Of a stretch of 60,872 nt of DNA, positions 18,197 to 26,406 are shown piece by piece. Below the pieces are notes generated by a model, which worked only from the letters and a program-made list of their open reading frames with translations, was not told the DNA's origin and did not search any database. The position numbers and the translations under genes are program-made. The stretch lies in contig JAIVHO010000039.1 in NCBI GenBank assembly GCA_020201035.1, forward strand, positions 1-60,872, written 5' to 3'. Source of the stretch: Bacteroidales bacterium. GTDB taxonomy: Bacteria > Bacteroidota > Bacteroidia > Bacteroidales > VadinHA17. The first letter of the stretch is position 1. Each line of letters begins with the position of its first letter.

Positions 18197-21100
18197 TCAG
18201 GCTTGCCTGAGAATGCGAAAATCAAAAAACCGGATGGCAGCCCACCGGGCTGACGGTTTTAACCGGTTGAAGCACCCCCTCAGGGATCGCCATGAGCCGG
18301 AGGCGAAATGGCAATCCCGGGTGACCGGAGCGAGCCATGAGCCGGAGGCGAAATGGCAATCCCGGGTGACCGGAGCGAGCCATGAGCCGGAGGCGAAATG
18401 GCAATCCCGGGACAGGTAGTAGTTAACCCCAAAATAGGTCATCATTACCGATGAAAAACCAAACAGTGCCATTATGTTAAATGAGAAAACCGAGTTAAGA
18501 CCTTTTATCATTCGGCTGTGAACTATAAAAGCGTACACAATAAGTGTAATCAGTGACCAGGTCTCCTTTGGGTCCCATCCCCAGTAGCGTCCCCACGACT
18601 CATTGGCCCATACGGCGCCCAGAAAGGTTCCTATAGTGAGAAAATAGAGGCCCAGGATCATTGATCTGTAGTTAATAACCGTAAGGTCATCTACCGTGGG
18701 AAGGGTATTTTTGAGATTATGCTTGCCGGAGAGGGAATAGAGTATCAGAACTATCAATCCGAGGATGGCACTGAGGCCGAAAAATCCGTAGCTGGCAGTT
18801 ATAACCGAAACATGTAGCGTGAGCCAGTATGACTGCAGTACAGGTACCAGTGCTGTTATTTCAGGATCCATAAAACTAAGGTGAGCCACCATCAGTGTAA
18901 GCGAGGCCAGCACTGCCGTGGCAGCCAGGGTAAGGAAGGAGCTCCTGCTGAAAATCAGTCCGGCCAGAACAGTCACCCATGATATAAACAGCATCGATTC
19001 ATATCCGTTACTCATTGGAGAGTGACCGGAGATATACCACCTGAGTCCCAGTCCCAGTGTATGGAAAAGAAATCCGCCCAGAATCAGCAGGGAGAGTCCT
19101 TTTACCAAAATGTTACGCCTCTTTTTACCTGCAATTATCAGATAGATCAGTACCCCCAGCATAACAATACCGGTTGTGGCATAGAATGGAAACAGCTTCT
19201 CAAAGATCAGTGACTTGTTATAGAAAATCTCGGCTTTAACCTTTCCCTCAGAAGGAAGTTCATAGCTGGCAAACCTTCTCTGGTACTCAATTATTGAATT
19301 GAGGTACTGGTCAGCCTGACTGTTGCTACCGGTTCTGCTCCCTTCAAACAGTGCTGTACTGTACAGGGGAAGTATATTTGAAAGATAGACGCTGTCATTT
19401 TCATTTATTGCATTTGGAAGAGCTTCCGATGGGAGTCCCCAGTGATCAGTCCCATCCCTCAAAGGAAATATCTTAAGGAACTCACCACGGGCCATCATCA
19501 CAATAATATTAACTCTTTCATCAACCTTTATCACCTCCTTATCAAACTTATCCCTTTCAGAAGAGGGCTTTGAGAATACCTCCTCAATCAGCCCGGAAAG
19601 CTTGTAAGAGCCATTACCTCCGAAATCAACAATCTGGTTAACAGCAGCATATTCACCTGTAATACCCAGATAGGTTCTCAGTTCCCGGTTGGAGACCTTT
19701 ATAATCTTCTCATCCTGCCAGTTTTCAAAATCAAGGGTAAATCCCAGGAAGACCTGCATCGGGGTAAGTCCCTTATAACTGTTCTGCCGGTTTATTTTTC
19801 TCAGAATATCGGTACTGAGTGTATAAAGAGGCTTTGTACGCCCCTTCTGATCCTGCACCAGAATTTTTCCAAAATCTTCGGCCTTATCCTTATCAATAAC
19901 TGTTTTTGCAGGGTTGGCAAAAAGAGAGGAGCCGGATAAAACCAGTAAAAACAGCGATGTAAACACCTTCTTGCTGCTGTTTCGCCACATCCCGGCAGAA
20001 GATCTCCAGAGCAGTGACGAAGGATTAACAAGTGAAAGTATAATAAAAAGGATCAAAAGTGAATATCCTGCATAGGTTACCATCATGCCGGCCATATCAT
20101 GGTTTACTGACAGTACCGTTCCCTTTTCATCCTGGTCGTATGACGACTGGTAAAACCTGTATCCCCCGTATTTAAGAATATTATTCATAAAGATTTCATA
20201 GGGCTCTTCAATTCCCCTGGAGGGGTCTATCAATGTGACATTGCTTTTATATCCTGACGGACTGGTGGAACCGGGATAACGGTCAAGAACAAAATCATCA
20301 AGCTTAATAACAAAAGGCAGTGTGATAATCTCAGGCCCGTAAAAGAGTTCAAAACTTAAATCACCAATGGTGGTTTCAGAATATGTACGGGGACCGTTAT
20401 ATATATTATAAAGATATACCTTTCGGGTTTCCCCGTTACCGGTGATCTCCATTTCAAATGCATCCTGACCGGTACGTGCATTACCATCCTCATTCATAAC
20501 AGGAACAATACGCCCTGAGCGACTGAGTTTCTGGGGAATTATCCTGGCTGATCCGGAATTATATATATTCATCTCCTTTAAGGGATGAACAGATTCTGCT
20601 CCGAGAACCCCCTCTTCTCCCGTTGTCATTCCTGAAACTGTGATATCATTTCGGGATGTCATTGTAAATCCTTCACCTGTAAAGCCTATCTCCACATCCA
20701 GCGACGGGTCATTAAGAAAACCTATTCTAAATCCGTTAAGTTCATGCTTATCCCCGGGGGAGAGTAACAGAACCTGCCGGGTTGCCATCCCTGATGTTAC
20801 CAGAAGTGCTGCAACCGGATCGTTCCCCGGGCTGTCCACTATGGTCTCAACGGCGTTTGGAATAAACCGTGAGTAATGAACTGAATATCTTTCACCACCA
20901 ATCTTTGGCTCACGATAAAAATTCCCGAGTGAACTGCCGGTTATCTCCAGCTTTGAAGAAGATGAGTAGACCTCCTTACCTGAGTCATCCGTAATTGTGA
21001 CACCCATAAAACGGGTATCACCTGTTACCTTATCTGTTGCCTGCCCCTCCCTTATATGCATAATACCCTCATATCCTGTATAGCGGGTTATTGCTGCACC

Positions 21101-21370
21101 TATTATCATCACCAGAAAGGAGATGTGGAAAAGCATAATGGTAAGTTTCTTCCTCTGGTAGAGTCTGAATATAACAATCTGGCCTGCCAGATTTATGATC
21201 ATAAGCAGAAATATCAGCTCAAACCACTTTGCACCATATACAGCCTGACGGGCTGCTGCGGCTCCAAAATCATTCTCAATAAATGTTGCCACGGCCATTG
21301 CCACAGCGAATACAAAAAAAAGAACGCCCGTGAAAATGGGCGAAAAGAGAAGCTTAAAATTTATCTTCAT
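18197..21370 (-). CDS. Fused cytochrome c biogenesis protein CcsBA with altered C-terminus
   Basis: A system II cytochrome c synthetase of 1057 aa, with a ResB/CcsB-like N-terminal part (membrane segments near 10-30 and 50-105, a long periplasmic domain, another membrane segment near 435-455) and a CcsA part. It exports heme and attaches it to CxxCH motifs in the periplasm. The CcsA heme-handling motif is WGRYWGWDPKETW at 926-938, with further histidines in RWYISGHSPMSNGYESM and TLHVSVITASYG. The conserved fold runs to NYYLS at 983-987. The last 70 residues are a translation of a 45-bp repeat (RDCHFASGSWLAPVT, 2.7 times) and of the spacer beyond it, so the native end seems lost. The neighbouring multiheme cytochromes are likely clients. 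Confidence 0.93.
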   Translation of the reverse strand: MKINFKLLFSPIFTGVLFFVFAVAMAVATFIENDFGAAAARQAVYGAKWFELIFLLMIINLAGQIVIFRLYQRKKLTIMLFHISFLVMIIGAAITRYTGYEGIMHIREGQATDKVTGDTRFMGVTITDDSGKEVYSSSSKLEITGSSLGNFYREPKIGGERYSVHYSRFIPNAVETIVDSPGNDPVAALLVTSGMATRQVLLLSPGDKHELNGFRIGFLNDPSLDVEIGFTGEGFTMTSRNDITVSGMTTGEEGVLGAESVHPLKEMNIYNSGSARIIPQKLSRSGRIVPVMNEDGNARTGQDAFEMEITGNGETRKVYLYNIYNGPRTYSETTIGDLSFELFYGPEIITLPFVIKLDDFVLDRYPGSTSPSGYKSNVTLIDPSRGIEEPYEIFMNNILKYGGYRFYQSSYDQDEKGTVLSVNHDMAGMMVTYAGYSLLILFIILSLVNPSSLLWRSSAGMWRNSSKKVFTSLFLLVLSGSSLFANPAKTVIDKDKAEDFGKILVQDQKGRTKPLYTLSTDILRKINRQNSYKGLTPMQVFLGFTLDFENWQDEKIIKVSNRELRTYLGITGEYAAVNQIVDFGGNGSYKLSGLIEEVFSKPSSERDKFDKEVIKVDERVNIIVMMARGEFLKIFPLRDGTDHWGLPSEALPNAINENDSVYLSNILPLYSTALFEGSRTGSNSQADQYLNSIIEYQRRFASYELPSEGKVKAEIFYNKSLIFEKLFPFYATTGIVMLGVLIYLIIAGKKRRNILVKGLSLLILGGFLFHTLGLGLRWYISGHSPMSNGYESMLFISWVTVLAGLIFSRSSFLTLAATAVLASLTLMVAHLSFMDPEITALVPVLQSYWLTLHVSVITASYGFFGLSAILGLIVLILYSLSGKHNLKNTLPTVDDLTVINYRSMILGLYFLTIGTFLGAVWANESWGRYWGWDPKETWSLITLIVYAFIVHSRMIKGLNSVFSFNIMALFGFSSVMMTYFGVNYYLSRDCHFASGSWLAPVTRDCHFASGSWLAPVTRDCHFASGSWRSLRGCFNRLKPSARWAAIRFFDFRILRQA
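18224..18260 (-). terminator. Terminator-like hairpin inside the ccsBA reading frame
   Basis: Outer pairs aaaaccg/cggtttt enclose an inner stem cagccc/gggctg. On the minus strand the hairpin ends in a short T-run. It lies upstream of the present ccsBA stop (18197-18199), which suggests that the original stop codon was before the hairpin. Confidence 0.55.
18291..18411. repeat. 45-bp tandem repeat, 2.7 copies, in the ccsBA 3' end
   Basis: Copies start at 18291, 18336 and 18381; the first two are identical over the full 45 bp and the third is cut at 31 bp. The unit is 15 codons, so the frame stays open. It is richer in G+C than its surroundings. Its gcgaaatggcaatcccggg core recalls dispersed palindromic repeats of other bacterial genomes. 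Confidence 0.95.
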
Positions 21371-21458
21371 ATTTCAATATTTATTTATACACCGGTAAAC
21401 AGAATAAGTCAGGTCTTCAACCCAGGCCACTATTTTCACAACTGTTTCCTGTTCCTGT

Positions 21459-22151
21459 TTACCCGTTCATGGAGATCATATTCAATTTTACCTTATCATT
21501 TATTTTTAAACGGCTACATCCCGAATCAATTATACCTTCTATCGAAAACTCCTTGAGTATCCTTACAATACTCTCCTTTGCCATGCCCGCCATATCAGCA
21601 AGCTCCTGACGGGAAAGGAAAAGATCAAATTCATCACTTTCAAAGACCGAATCGGAAAGATAAAGCAATATTTCAGCCACCCTCCCTGGCATCTTTTTCT
21701 GGGTCATGCTCATCAGCTTGTTCAGGCTGTATTCCGACCTGTAACTAATATCCGTAATAAAACCCTCAGCAAATGCGGAGCTTTGTCTTACCATTTTTTT
21801 AATTACTCCTGAATCGATAAAACATGCCCTCACCTCATTCAGCGCTGAAACAGTATACATATTGCGCTGATCCGTATATATCCCCGGACCCACAATCATT
21901 TTACCCGGTCTTACAATATCCACTATCAGATTCCTGTCGCCCTGCCCCTCCATGTATATCTTCGCCATTCCGCTCAACAAGAACACCACATTGGAAGCAG
22001 GCGATCCCTGCTTGAAGATAACCTCTCCCGGCTTAAAACCTGCTTCGAATCTGTTCGAGTTAAGGTACTCCAGTTCCTCCTTGCCAAGTACCTTAAAAAC
22101 AGGCCAGCCCTTCTCGCAATCTTTACAGTTACAAATATTCTCTTTTACCAT
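21459..22151 (-). CDS. Crp/Fnr-family transcription regulator, FNR-like
   Basis: A 230-aa regulator from the ATG at 22151 (a longer frame to 22193 exists). Residues about 30-130 form the cyclic-nucleotide-type sensor barrel, a long dimer helix follows, and the C-terminal winged helix has FLSRQELADMAGMAKESIVR at 178-197. The recognition helix keeps E193 and R197, the positions that read TGA in Crp/Fnr sites. Cysteines C7, C9, C12 and C110 lie where E. coli FNR holds its 4Fe-4S ligands (three near the N-terminus, one about 100 residues later), so oxygen sensing is plausible. A TTGATnnnnATCAA box lies 89 nt upstream of its start, between it and the divergent hexaheme gene. Confidence 0.88.
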   Translation of the reverse strand: MVKENICNCKDCEKGWPVFKVLGKEELEYLNSNRFEAGFKPGEVIFKQGSPASNVVFLLSGMAKIYMEGQGDRNLIVDIVRPGKMIVGPGIYTDQRNMYTVSALNEVRACFIDSGVIKKMVRQSSAFAEGFITDISYRSEYSLNKLMSMTQKKMPGRVAEILLYLSDSVFESDEFDLFLSRQELADMAGMAKESIVRILKEFSIEGIIDSGCSRLKINDKVKLNMISMNG

Positions 22152-22239
22152 AGTTAAGGAGTGATTCTTGATAATGTAATTATACGACAACAAGATACTA
22201 AATAATCAATTACGATAATGCTGAAAAACATGCCTCATG

Positions 22240-22253
22240 TTGATATTTATCAA
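22240..22253 (+). promoter_or_regulatory. FNR-type operator (ttgatatttatcaa)
   Basis: A perfect match to the FNR consensus TTGATnnnnATCAA, in the gap between the regulator gene and the hexaheme cytochrome gene, 118 nt before the latter's ATG. The same 14 bases occur, in the same orientation relative to the gene, upstream of the opposing cytochrome operon (26941-26954). Confidence 0.75.
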
Positions 22254-22319
22254 CGATAAGCTTGCAAACAATCCCTGCCACACTGTGATAACATCATCGC
22301 CCTTTTCTTCAGTAAATGG

Positions 22320-22332
22320 ATAAATTCACCTA
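22320..22332 (+). promoter_or_regulatory. Shared 13-bp motif before the hexaheme cytochrome gene
   Basis: The motif ataaattcaccta lies 39 nt before the ATG. It overlaps tattttg (22331-22337), a near match to the -7 element. The identical 13 bases occur on the other strand at 26825-26837, upstream of the second cytochrome operon. Confidence 0.55.
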
Positions 22333-22371
22333 TTTTGCAGTTAATAATTTAACACTTAAAATCTCTATACT

Positions 22372-23469
22372 ATGAAGAAATTATCACATCTGTTAATGCT
22401 GGCTGCCGCTGCAGCTTTTATCTTCACTGCCTGTGAGGGACCAATGGGTCCGGAAGGCCCGACAGGCCCGATTGGCCCAACCGGTGCTACCGGTTCTGTA
22501 GGTCCGCAGGGTCCGCAGGGAGAAGCTGGAACAGCAGGCTGCATTATCTGTCACGACAATTCACAGAATATTGTGGCAAAGTCACTGCAGTATGAAAATT
22601 CCACACACGCAATGAACCATAATGCTCCATATGGCAACAGGGTATTTGGAACCATTTATCCGGCCGGAGACTGTGCAAAATGCCATGTTAGTCAGGGATT
22701 TCTTGAGTTTCAGGCTACAGGTACAATTGTAAATGCTCCTTATGATGAGCCACAGCAGCCGAACTGCTATACTTGCCATGAGATACACAATACATTTACT
22801 GTTGATGATTGGGCACTTACTTATGCTGATGCTGTTGAGCTTGAACTTGATGGAGCAACATTTGATAAAGGAAGTGCAAATCAGTGCGCAAACTGCCATC
22901 AGGCCAGAGGAGTAAGTCCAATGCCAGAAGTAGGGGGAGCAAATGTTAACATTACTTCCAACAGGTGGGGCACACACCACGGACCTGTTGCTAATGTTTT
23001 ATTAGGCAGTGGATTATATGAGATTGCCGGCACAGTTACTTATCCTACTGTTGCTGCTCACTATAACGTAGCTGACGGTTGTGTAAGCTGCCATATGGCA
23101 ACACCATATGGTGACCTTGGAGGTGGACACACCATGAACATGAAGTATGATGTTCATGGAACCGAGACCCTGCTCACAGCGGGTTGCACAGGCTGTCACA
23201 CAGATCCTGTTACCATGACAACAACACTGCAGACTGAGGTTGAAGGAAAACTTGAAACCCTAAAAGCTCTTCTGCTGACCGCCGGCATATATGATGAGGC
23301 TAATGGCAGAAACAAAACTGGTGATTTTACTGCTGATGTTGCCGGAGCTTATCTTAACTGGCAGACACTTGCAGAGGACAGGAGTTTGGGAGTTCATAAT
23401 CCCTCATACGTCAAAGCTCTTCTTGACAACTCAATAGCTGCGATGGAACTGGTAGTAGCAGGCATATAG
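22372..23469 (+). CDS. Hexaheme c-type cytochrome lipoprotein with collagen-like segment
   Basis: A 365-aa exported protein. The signal peptide ends in a lipobox (FTAC, lipid-modified C21), so it should sit in a membrane facing the periplasm or the cell surface. Residues 23-53 are about ten Gly-X-Y triplets (GPMGPEGPTGPIGPTG...), a collagen-like stalk. Six CxxCH heme sites follow at 57-61, 101-105, 132-136, 172-176, 237-241 and 272-276; extra histidines (for example H202-H203) could be distal ligands. The C-terminal 85 residues are helical and heme-free. No catalytic CxxCK or other reductase signature is present, so an electron-transfer role is more likely than catalysis. It is monocistronic, with an FNR-type box upstream and a terminator downstream. 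Confidence 0.88.
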   Translation: MKKLSHLLMLAAAAAFIFTACEGPMGPEGPTGPIGPTGATGSVGPQGPQGEAGTAGCIICHDNSQNIVAKSLQYENSTHAMNHNAPYGNRVFGTIYPAGDCAKCHVSQGFLEFQATGTIVNAPYDEPQQPNCYTCHEIHNTFTVDDWALTYADAVELELDGATFDKGSANQCANCHQARGVSPMPEVGGANVNITSNRWGTHHGPVANVLLGSGLYEIAGTVTYPTVAAHYNVADGCVSCHMATPYGDLGGGHTMNMKYDVHGTETLLTAGCTGCHTDPVTMTTTLQTEVEGKLETLKALLLTAGIYDEANGRNKTGDFTADVAGAYLNWQTLAEDRSLGVHNPSYVKALLDNSIAAMELVVAGI

Positions 23470-23488
23470 AGTATTTTCCATATATTTC

Positions 23489-23519
23489 AAAAAAGGGCCT
23501 TTCCGGGCCTTTTTTTTTT
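23489..23519 (+). terminator. Intrinsic terminator of the hexaheme cytochrome gene
   Basis: An 11-bp stem with one G-T pair (aaaaaagggcc / ggccttttttt) and a 6-nt loop, ending in a run of ten T. It starts about 20 nt past the stop codon. Confidence 0.9.
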
Positions 23520-23912
23520 GCCCTGATATTTGTGGTTTCCATATATCAGTCAGAATAAATAAAGTCAATATATTGGTTTAAGGCGCCGCAATATGCCGGC
23601 CCCGGCTAATTTACATGGAACAGGTCCGGTAAAGACAATGTTCGTTAAGGTTCCCTGAGGAAAAGGAGGGCACCCCATAATCTCTGTTATTATGCAGGGT
23701 TCCGGAAAAGAAATAACGGCAGTAACAGCGGCATTGCGGACAAGCAGCGACCCATAAAATTCCGAAATAAAAAGTGGCATCAGGTTAACCTGATGCCACC
23801 GGTGATATTTTCGTGATTATAACGGGATACTGTCTTTCCCTTATCTCTGTAGAAAACTCTTTCCTGAAAAGAGTGAAGATGCGTCTTTCCCTTAATTCAC
23901 TATACTACTTCT
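23520..23912. other. Intergenic region between converging cytochrome units
   Basis: About 390 nt. It contains the minus-strand terminator at 23766-23799 and two copies of gtctttccctta near 23833 and 23883. A 71-codon minus-strand open frame (23565-23780) has no recognisable features and ends beyond the terminator, so I do not call it a gene. Confidence 0.6.
23766..23799 (-). terminator. Intrinsic terminator of the cytochrome b operon
   Basis: Positions 23774-23799 form a perfect 26-bp palindrome; the minus strand continues into tttttattt. It lies about 114 nt past the stop of the cytochrome b gene. Confidence 0.82.
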
Positions 23913-24536
23913 TCAATGCTCTTCGTGGTAACCGTCTATCATACTTTTGAACAGGGTAGAAGGCTTATCGCCCAGGGTACAGGTATAGATATGTATTACC
24001 ATAAAGATGAAAAGGATAAACCCCATAGTGGCATGCAGGACACTTGTATATGCCAGTCCGCTGATACCGAAGAACTGCCCTACAAGTATCTCGGGGAATA
24101 GCAGTCCGAAACCAGATATAATCAGAACAGGAAGCCCTACGTACATTGCAAGCACATAGCTTAGCTTCTGAAGGGGGTTAAACTTTCTCCTTTCAGAAAC
24201 AGGGAAGGGATGTTCCTCTCCTTTAAACATTCCGTAACCGTAGTAAACAGATTGCTTAACCAGTTTCTGCATAAACTTCTTACGCTTTATCCTGTAGTAT
24301 TTCCCGTTTCCTGTCACTATATTTCCAAGTACATAGAACACATAACTTGCCGTAAGAATAAATGCAGCAACATTATGCCATGCAACAGCCGATTCAAATG
24401 TGAAAAAGAAATATCTGTTATCCATAGATGCATAATGCATGCTGAGACCTGTCAGTATAAGGATAATAAAGAGTATGGCATTGATCAAGTGCCATGATCT
24501 TATCCACACAGGATATAAGTAAAATCTCTTAGCCAT
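23913..24536 (-). CDS. Membrane cytochrome b (b561/thiosulfate reductase-type subunit)
   Basis: A 207-aa integral membrane protein with four main hydrophobic segments (about 14-31, 52-74, 124-147, 164-186). Histidines H16, H54, H168 and H182 lie in or at the ends of the helices, as expected for two b-type hemes, and H34 is close by. It fits the prokaryotic cytochrome b561 / Ni-hydrogenase and thiosulfate-reductase cytochrome b group. These exchange electrons between menaquinol and a periplasmic cytochrome. It starts 4 nt after the heptaheme cytochrome gene, so the two probably form a complex. Confidence 0.85.
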   Translation of the reverse strand: MAKRFYLYPVWIRSWHLINAILFIILILTGLSMHYASMDNRYFFFTFESAVAWHNVAAFILTASYVFYVLGNIVTGNGKYYRIKRKKFMQKLVKQSVYYGYGMFKGEEHPFPVSERRKFNPLQKLSYVLAMYVGLPVLIISGFGLLFPEILVGQFFGISGLAYTSVLHATMGFILFIFMVIHIYTCTLGDKPSTLFKSMIDGYHEEH

Positions 24537-24540
24537 AACC

Positions 24541-25521
24541 CTATTTCTTTTTTATTCTGAAAAACACATGAATCATCAGCACCAGCATCAGTCCCGCAAA
24601 TATCACCACACTGGCAACATTCAGGAAATAGTTCCTTGTGGCTCCTATTACATAAGAGTTGTTAACGATAACACCATTAAGGAAACCTCTTTTGCGCTGC
24701 TCTTTTGCCTCAAACTTATAAAGGGTTGCCATCAGACGGGAGTCAGAACTGTGACACTCGGTACAATTCCTTACCGCCTGCTCCTTTGGAAGAATGTGAT
24801 GGGCCACCAGTATAGAGTCATTGATTGATGTGTGACATTCAATACACCGCACTCCGGCAAAGTGAGCCACCTGATTTGGCAGCCACTCATGGCTTACTAC
24901 CACATCCACCTCGTCGATGTCAGACAATAGCCTGAAATTAGAGTAGTTCCCGTGACACTCAAGGCAGATATTGTTATCGTAAAGTATTGTCTCCTTGAGA
25001 TTAGTACTTGTCCGGATATTTATCTCATAGCTGTGCGGATTATGGCAGTCCCAGCATGAAAAACCCTCTATTTCAGCATGTGTGCTTGCATTGTACTCCT
25101 CTTCTATCTCCTCGAAATGGTATTGTGCATATGCTTCATCATAACCATGACAATCGAGACAGCTGAAATGATCCTGAAGTCGCTCTGCTGTGGGATGAGG
25201 AAAATTACTGAACTCCCATGAATGGCAGTCGGTACAGGCAAAGCTCCAGTGGTTACTCTGGTAGTACTCATCCCTGTCAACAATGTAATTCTGACACATT
25301 ACGCGTTTTTGTGAGAGACCTGATTCAGCATCCTCAAGGGTATAAAAGTCCTGTGCGTGACATTTAAAACAGGTTTCATTATCCTCATAATAGATACTGT
25401 TTTCAGCTCCCTTCAGCATCTCAGCCCCTTCAGGATCCTGCATTACCGGAGCTGTATCAGGACCCGTAATACCCAGAAAGGCCAGTAATGTAACTACTAT
25501 TCCCAGTATAATTACCTTCAT
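24541..25521 (-). CDS. Membrane-anchored heptaheme c-type cytochrome
   Basis: A 326-aa protein with seven CxxCH heme sites at 51-55, 96-100, 121-125, 156-160, 186-190, 226-230 and 253-257. An N-terminal hydrophobic segment (2-18) acts as signal or anchor, and a C-terminal membrane helix (about 300-320) ends FFRIKKK, placing the heme domain in the periplasm. The spacing and the many extra histidines (HAQDFY, NPHSY, AHH) fit the multiheme cytochrome c family that includes NapC/NrfH and cytochrome c3-like proteins, but it matches no specific member I recognise. It lies 12 nt after the beta-barrel gene and 4 nt before the cytochrome b gene. Confidence 0.88.
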   Translation of the reverse strand: MKVIILGIVVTLLAFLGITGPDTAPVMQDPEGAEMLKGAENSIYYEDNETCFKCHAQDFYTLEDAESGLSQKRVMCQNYIVDRDEYYQSNHWSFACTDCHSWEFSNFPHPTAERLQDHFSCLDCHGYDEAYAQYHFEEIEEEYNASTHAEIEGFSCWDCHNPHSYEINIRTSTNLKETILYDNNICLECHGNYSNFRLLSDIDEVDVVVSHEWLPNQVAHFAGVRCIECHTSINDSILVAHHILPKEQAVRNCTECHSSDSRLMATLYKFEAKEQRKRGFLNGVIVNNSYVIGATRNYFLNVASVVIFAGLMLVLMIHVFFRIKKK

Positions 25522-25533
25522 TATTAGCCAGGG

Positions 25534-26379
25534 TTAAAATCTGACAGTAATATTCAGACCTACAAGGAAGTCTCCCTTGAGAAAATCATTCTGGTTATAG
25601 AGAAAAGCATGCTGACCAACAATCCCTGTGTAGTTGGCAAAGAACAACTGGAAACAGTGAGTTGCTGTATTTTTCTCCCATCCTATTGAAAGCTGTGGCT
25701 TGGGATCCTTTTCCTCATCTTCCTGCTTGCTGAACAGCTGGTCATACTCAAATATTACTGAATGGCCCGGGCCGAATACCATACGCCCCCCTGCAGATAA
25801 TCCGTAATTAAGGTTTTTGTATCCCCTCTCCACGGAGTTAAAATAGAGCAGTGTTGGTGCAACCTGGAAAGAAAATCTCTCTGAAAATTTACGGGCAACA
25901 ATAAGCTGATTGAAATAGGAGAGCCTGTGGATTGAACGATAAGTCACTTCAGGACCAAAGTTATCACTGGTACGGGCATCGATTGCCACATTTCCGAAAT
26001 AGGCCAGTGAAAAAGGCATCTCATTACCTTCTGTCTGTCTTAGGATCTGATACTTTCCATTTATATCCTGGAGCTTATAACCCCTTGTGGTCCCAACTCC
26101 GATCATCAGTCGTTCCGTGACACCATAATTAAGACCCATTCTTACATTTGCGGTAGAATAGATTCCAAACAGGTTTTCAGCACCATCTGTAATATTACCA
26201 AAACGGTGATAGATAAGGAATTCGAGTCGTCCCTGCTCGGGCACCATAATTGTCTGGTTATCAATGAGCAGGGATGACTCAAATGTGTAGCCTACCGGAA
26301 ATGGCTCAAATTCAACCTGCTGTGCAATAACAGGTGCTGAAATAAGCAGCACAAACAGAAATGCAATTATATTCTTCAT
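25534..26379 (-). CDS. DUF5777-type outer-membrane beta-barrel protein
   Basis: A 281-aa protein with a signal peptide ending VIAQQ. I start it at the ATG at 26379; a TTG at 26388 is possible. The mature part is made of alternating beta-strands and ends in a phenylalanine (ITVRF), as outer-membrane barrels do. LEFLIYHRFG, FGIYSTANVRMGLNYGVTERL and the closing strands match the DUF5777 family of Bacteroidota. It contains no heme motif. Lying between a heme lipoprotein and a heptaheme cytochrome in one operon, it could serve as an outer-membrane sleeve or docking protein for electron transfer; that role is inference. Confidence 0.78.
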   Translation of the reverse strand: MKNIIAFLFVLLISAPVIAQQVEFEPFPVGYTFESSLLIDNQTIMVPEQGRLEFLIYHRFGNITDGAENLFGIYSTANVRMGLNYGVTERLMIGVGTTRGYKLQDINGKYQILRQTEGNEMPFSLAYFGNVAIDARTSDNFGPEVTYRSIHRLSYFNQLIVARKFSERFSFQVAPTLLYFNSVERGYKNLNYGLSAGGRMVFGPGHSVIFEYDQLFSKQEDEEKDPKPQLSIGWEKNTATHCFQLFFANYTGIVGQHAFLYNQNDFLKGDFLVGLNITVRF

Positions 26380-26406
26380 AATAGTCAATTATAAGTTTTA
26401 AGTATA

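Larger units (their letters stand above)
18145..18269. repeat. Perfect 16-bp inverted repeat between tRNA-His and ccsBA
   Basis: The arms caaccggttaaaaccg (18145-18160) and its reverse complement (18254-18269) are separated by 93 nt. The left arm overlaps the 5' stem of the tRNA terminator; the right arm overlaps a minus-strand hairpin at 18224-18260. Confidence 0.85.

Noticed and set aside
18189..18419. A plus-strand frame repeating HEPEAKWQSRVTGAS
   Set aside because: It is a translation of the 45-bp repeat with no start context or protein-like flanks; it reflects the repeat, not a gene.
18145..18430. Insertion sequence or integrated element beside tRNA-His
   Set aside because: The inverted repeats and 45-bp repeats are suggestive, but there is no transposase or integrase and no duplicated tRNA end.
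23565..23780. A 71-codon minus-strand frame between the cytochrome units
   Set aside because: No signal peptide, heme site or family pattern is visible, and the cytochrome b operon terminator lies over its start.
24541..25521. Nitrite reductase NrfA or hydroxylamine oxidoreductase
   Set aside because: The heptaheme protein has no CxxCK site and is too short and too membrane-anchored for these enzymes.
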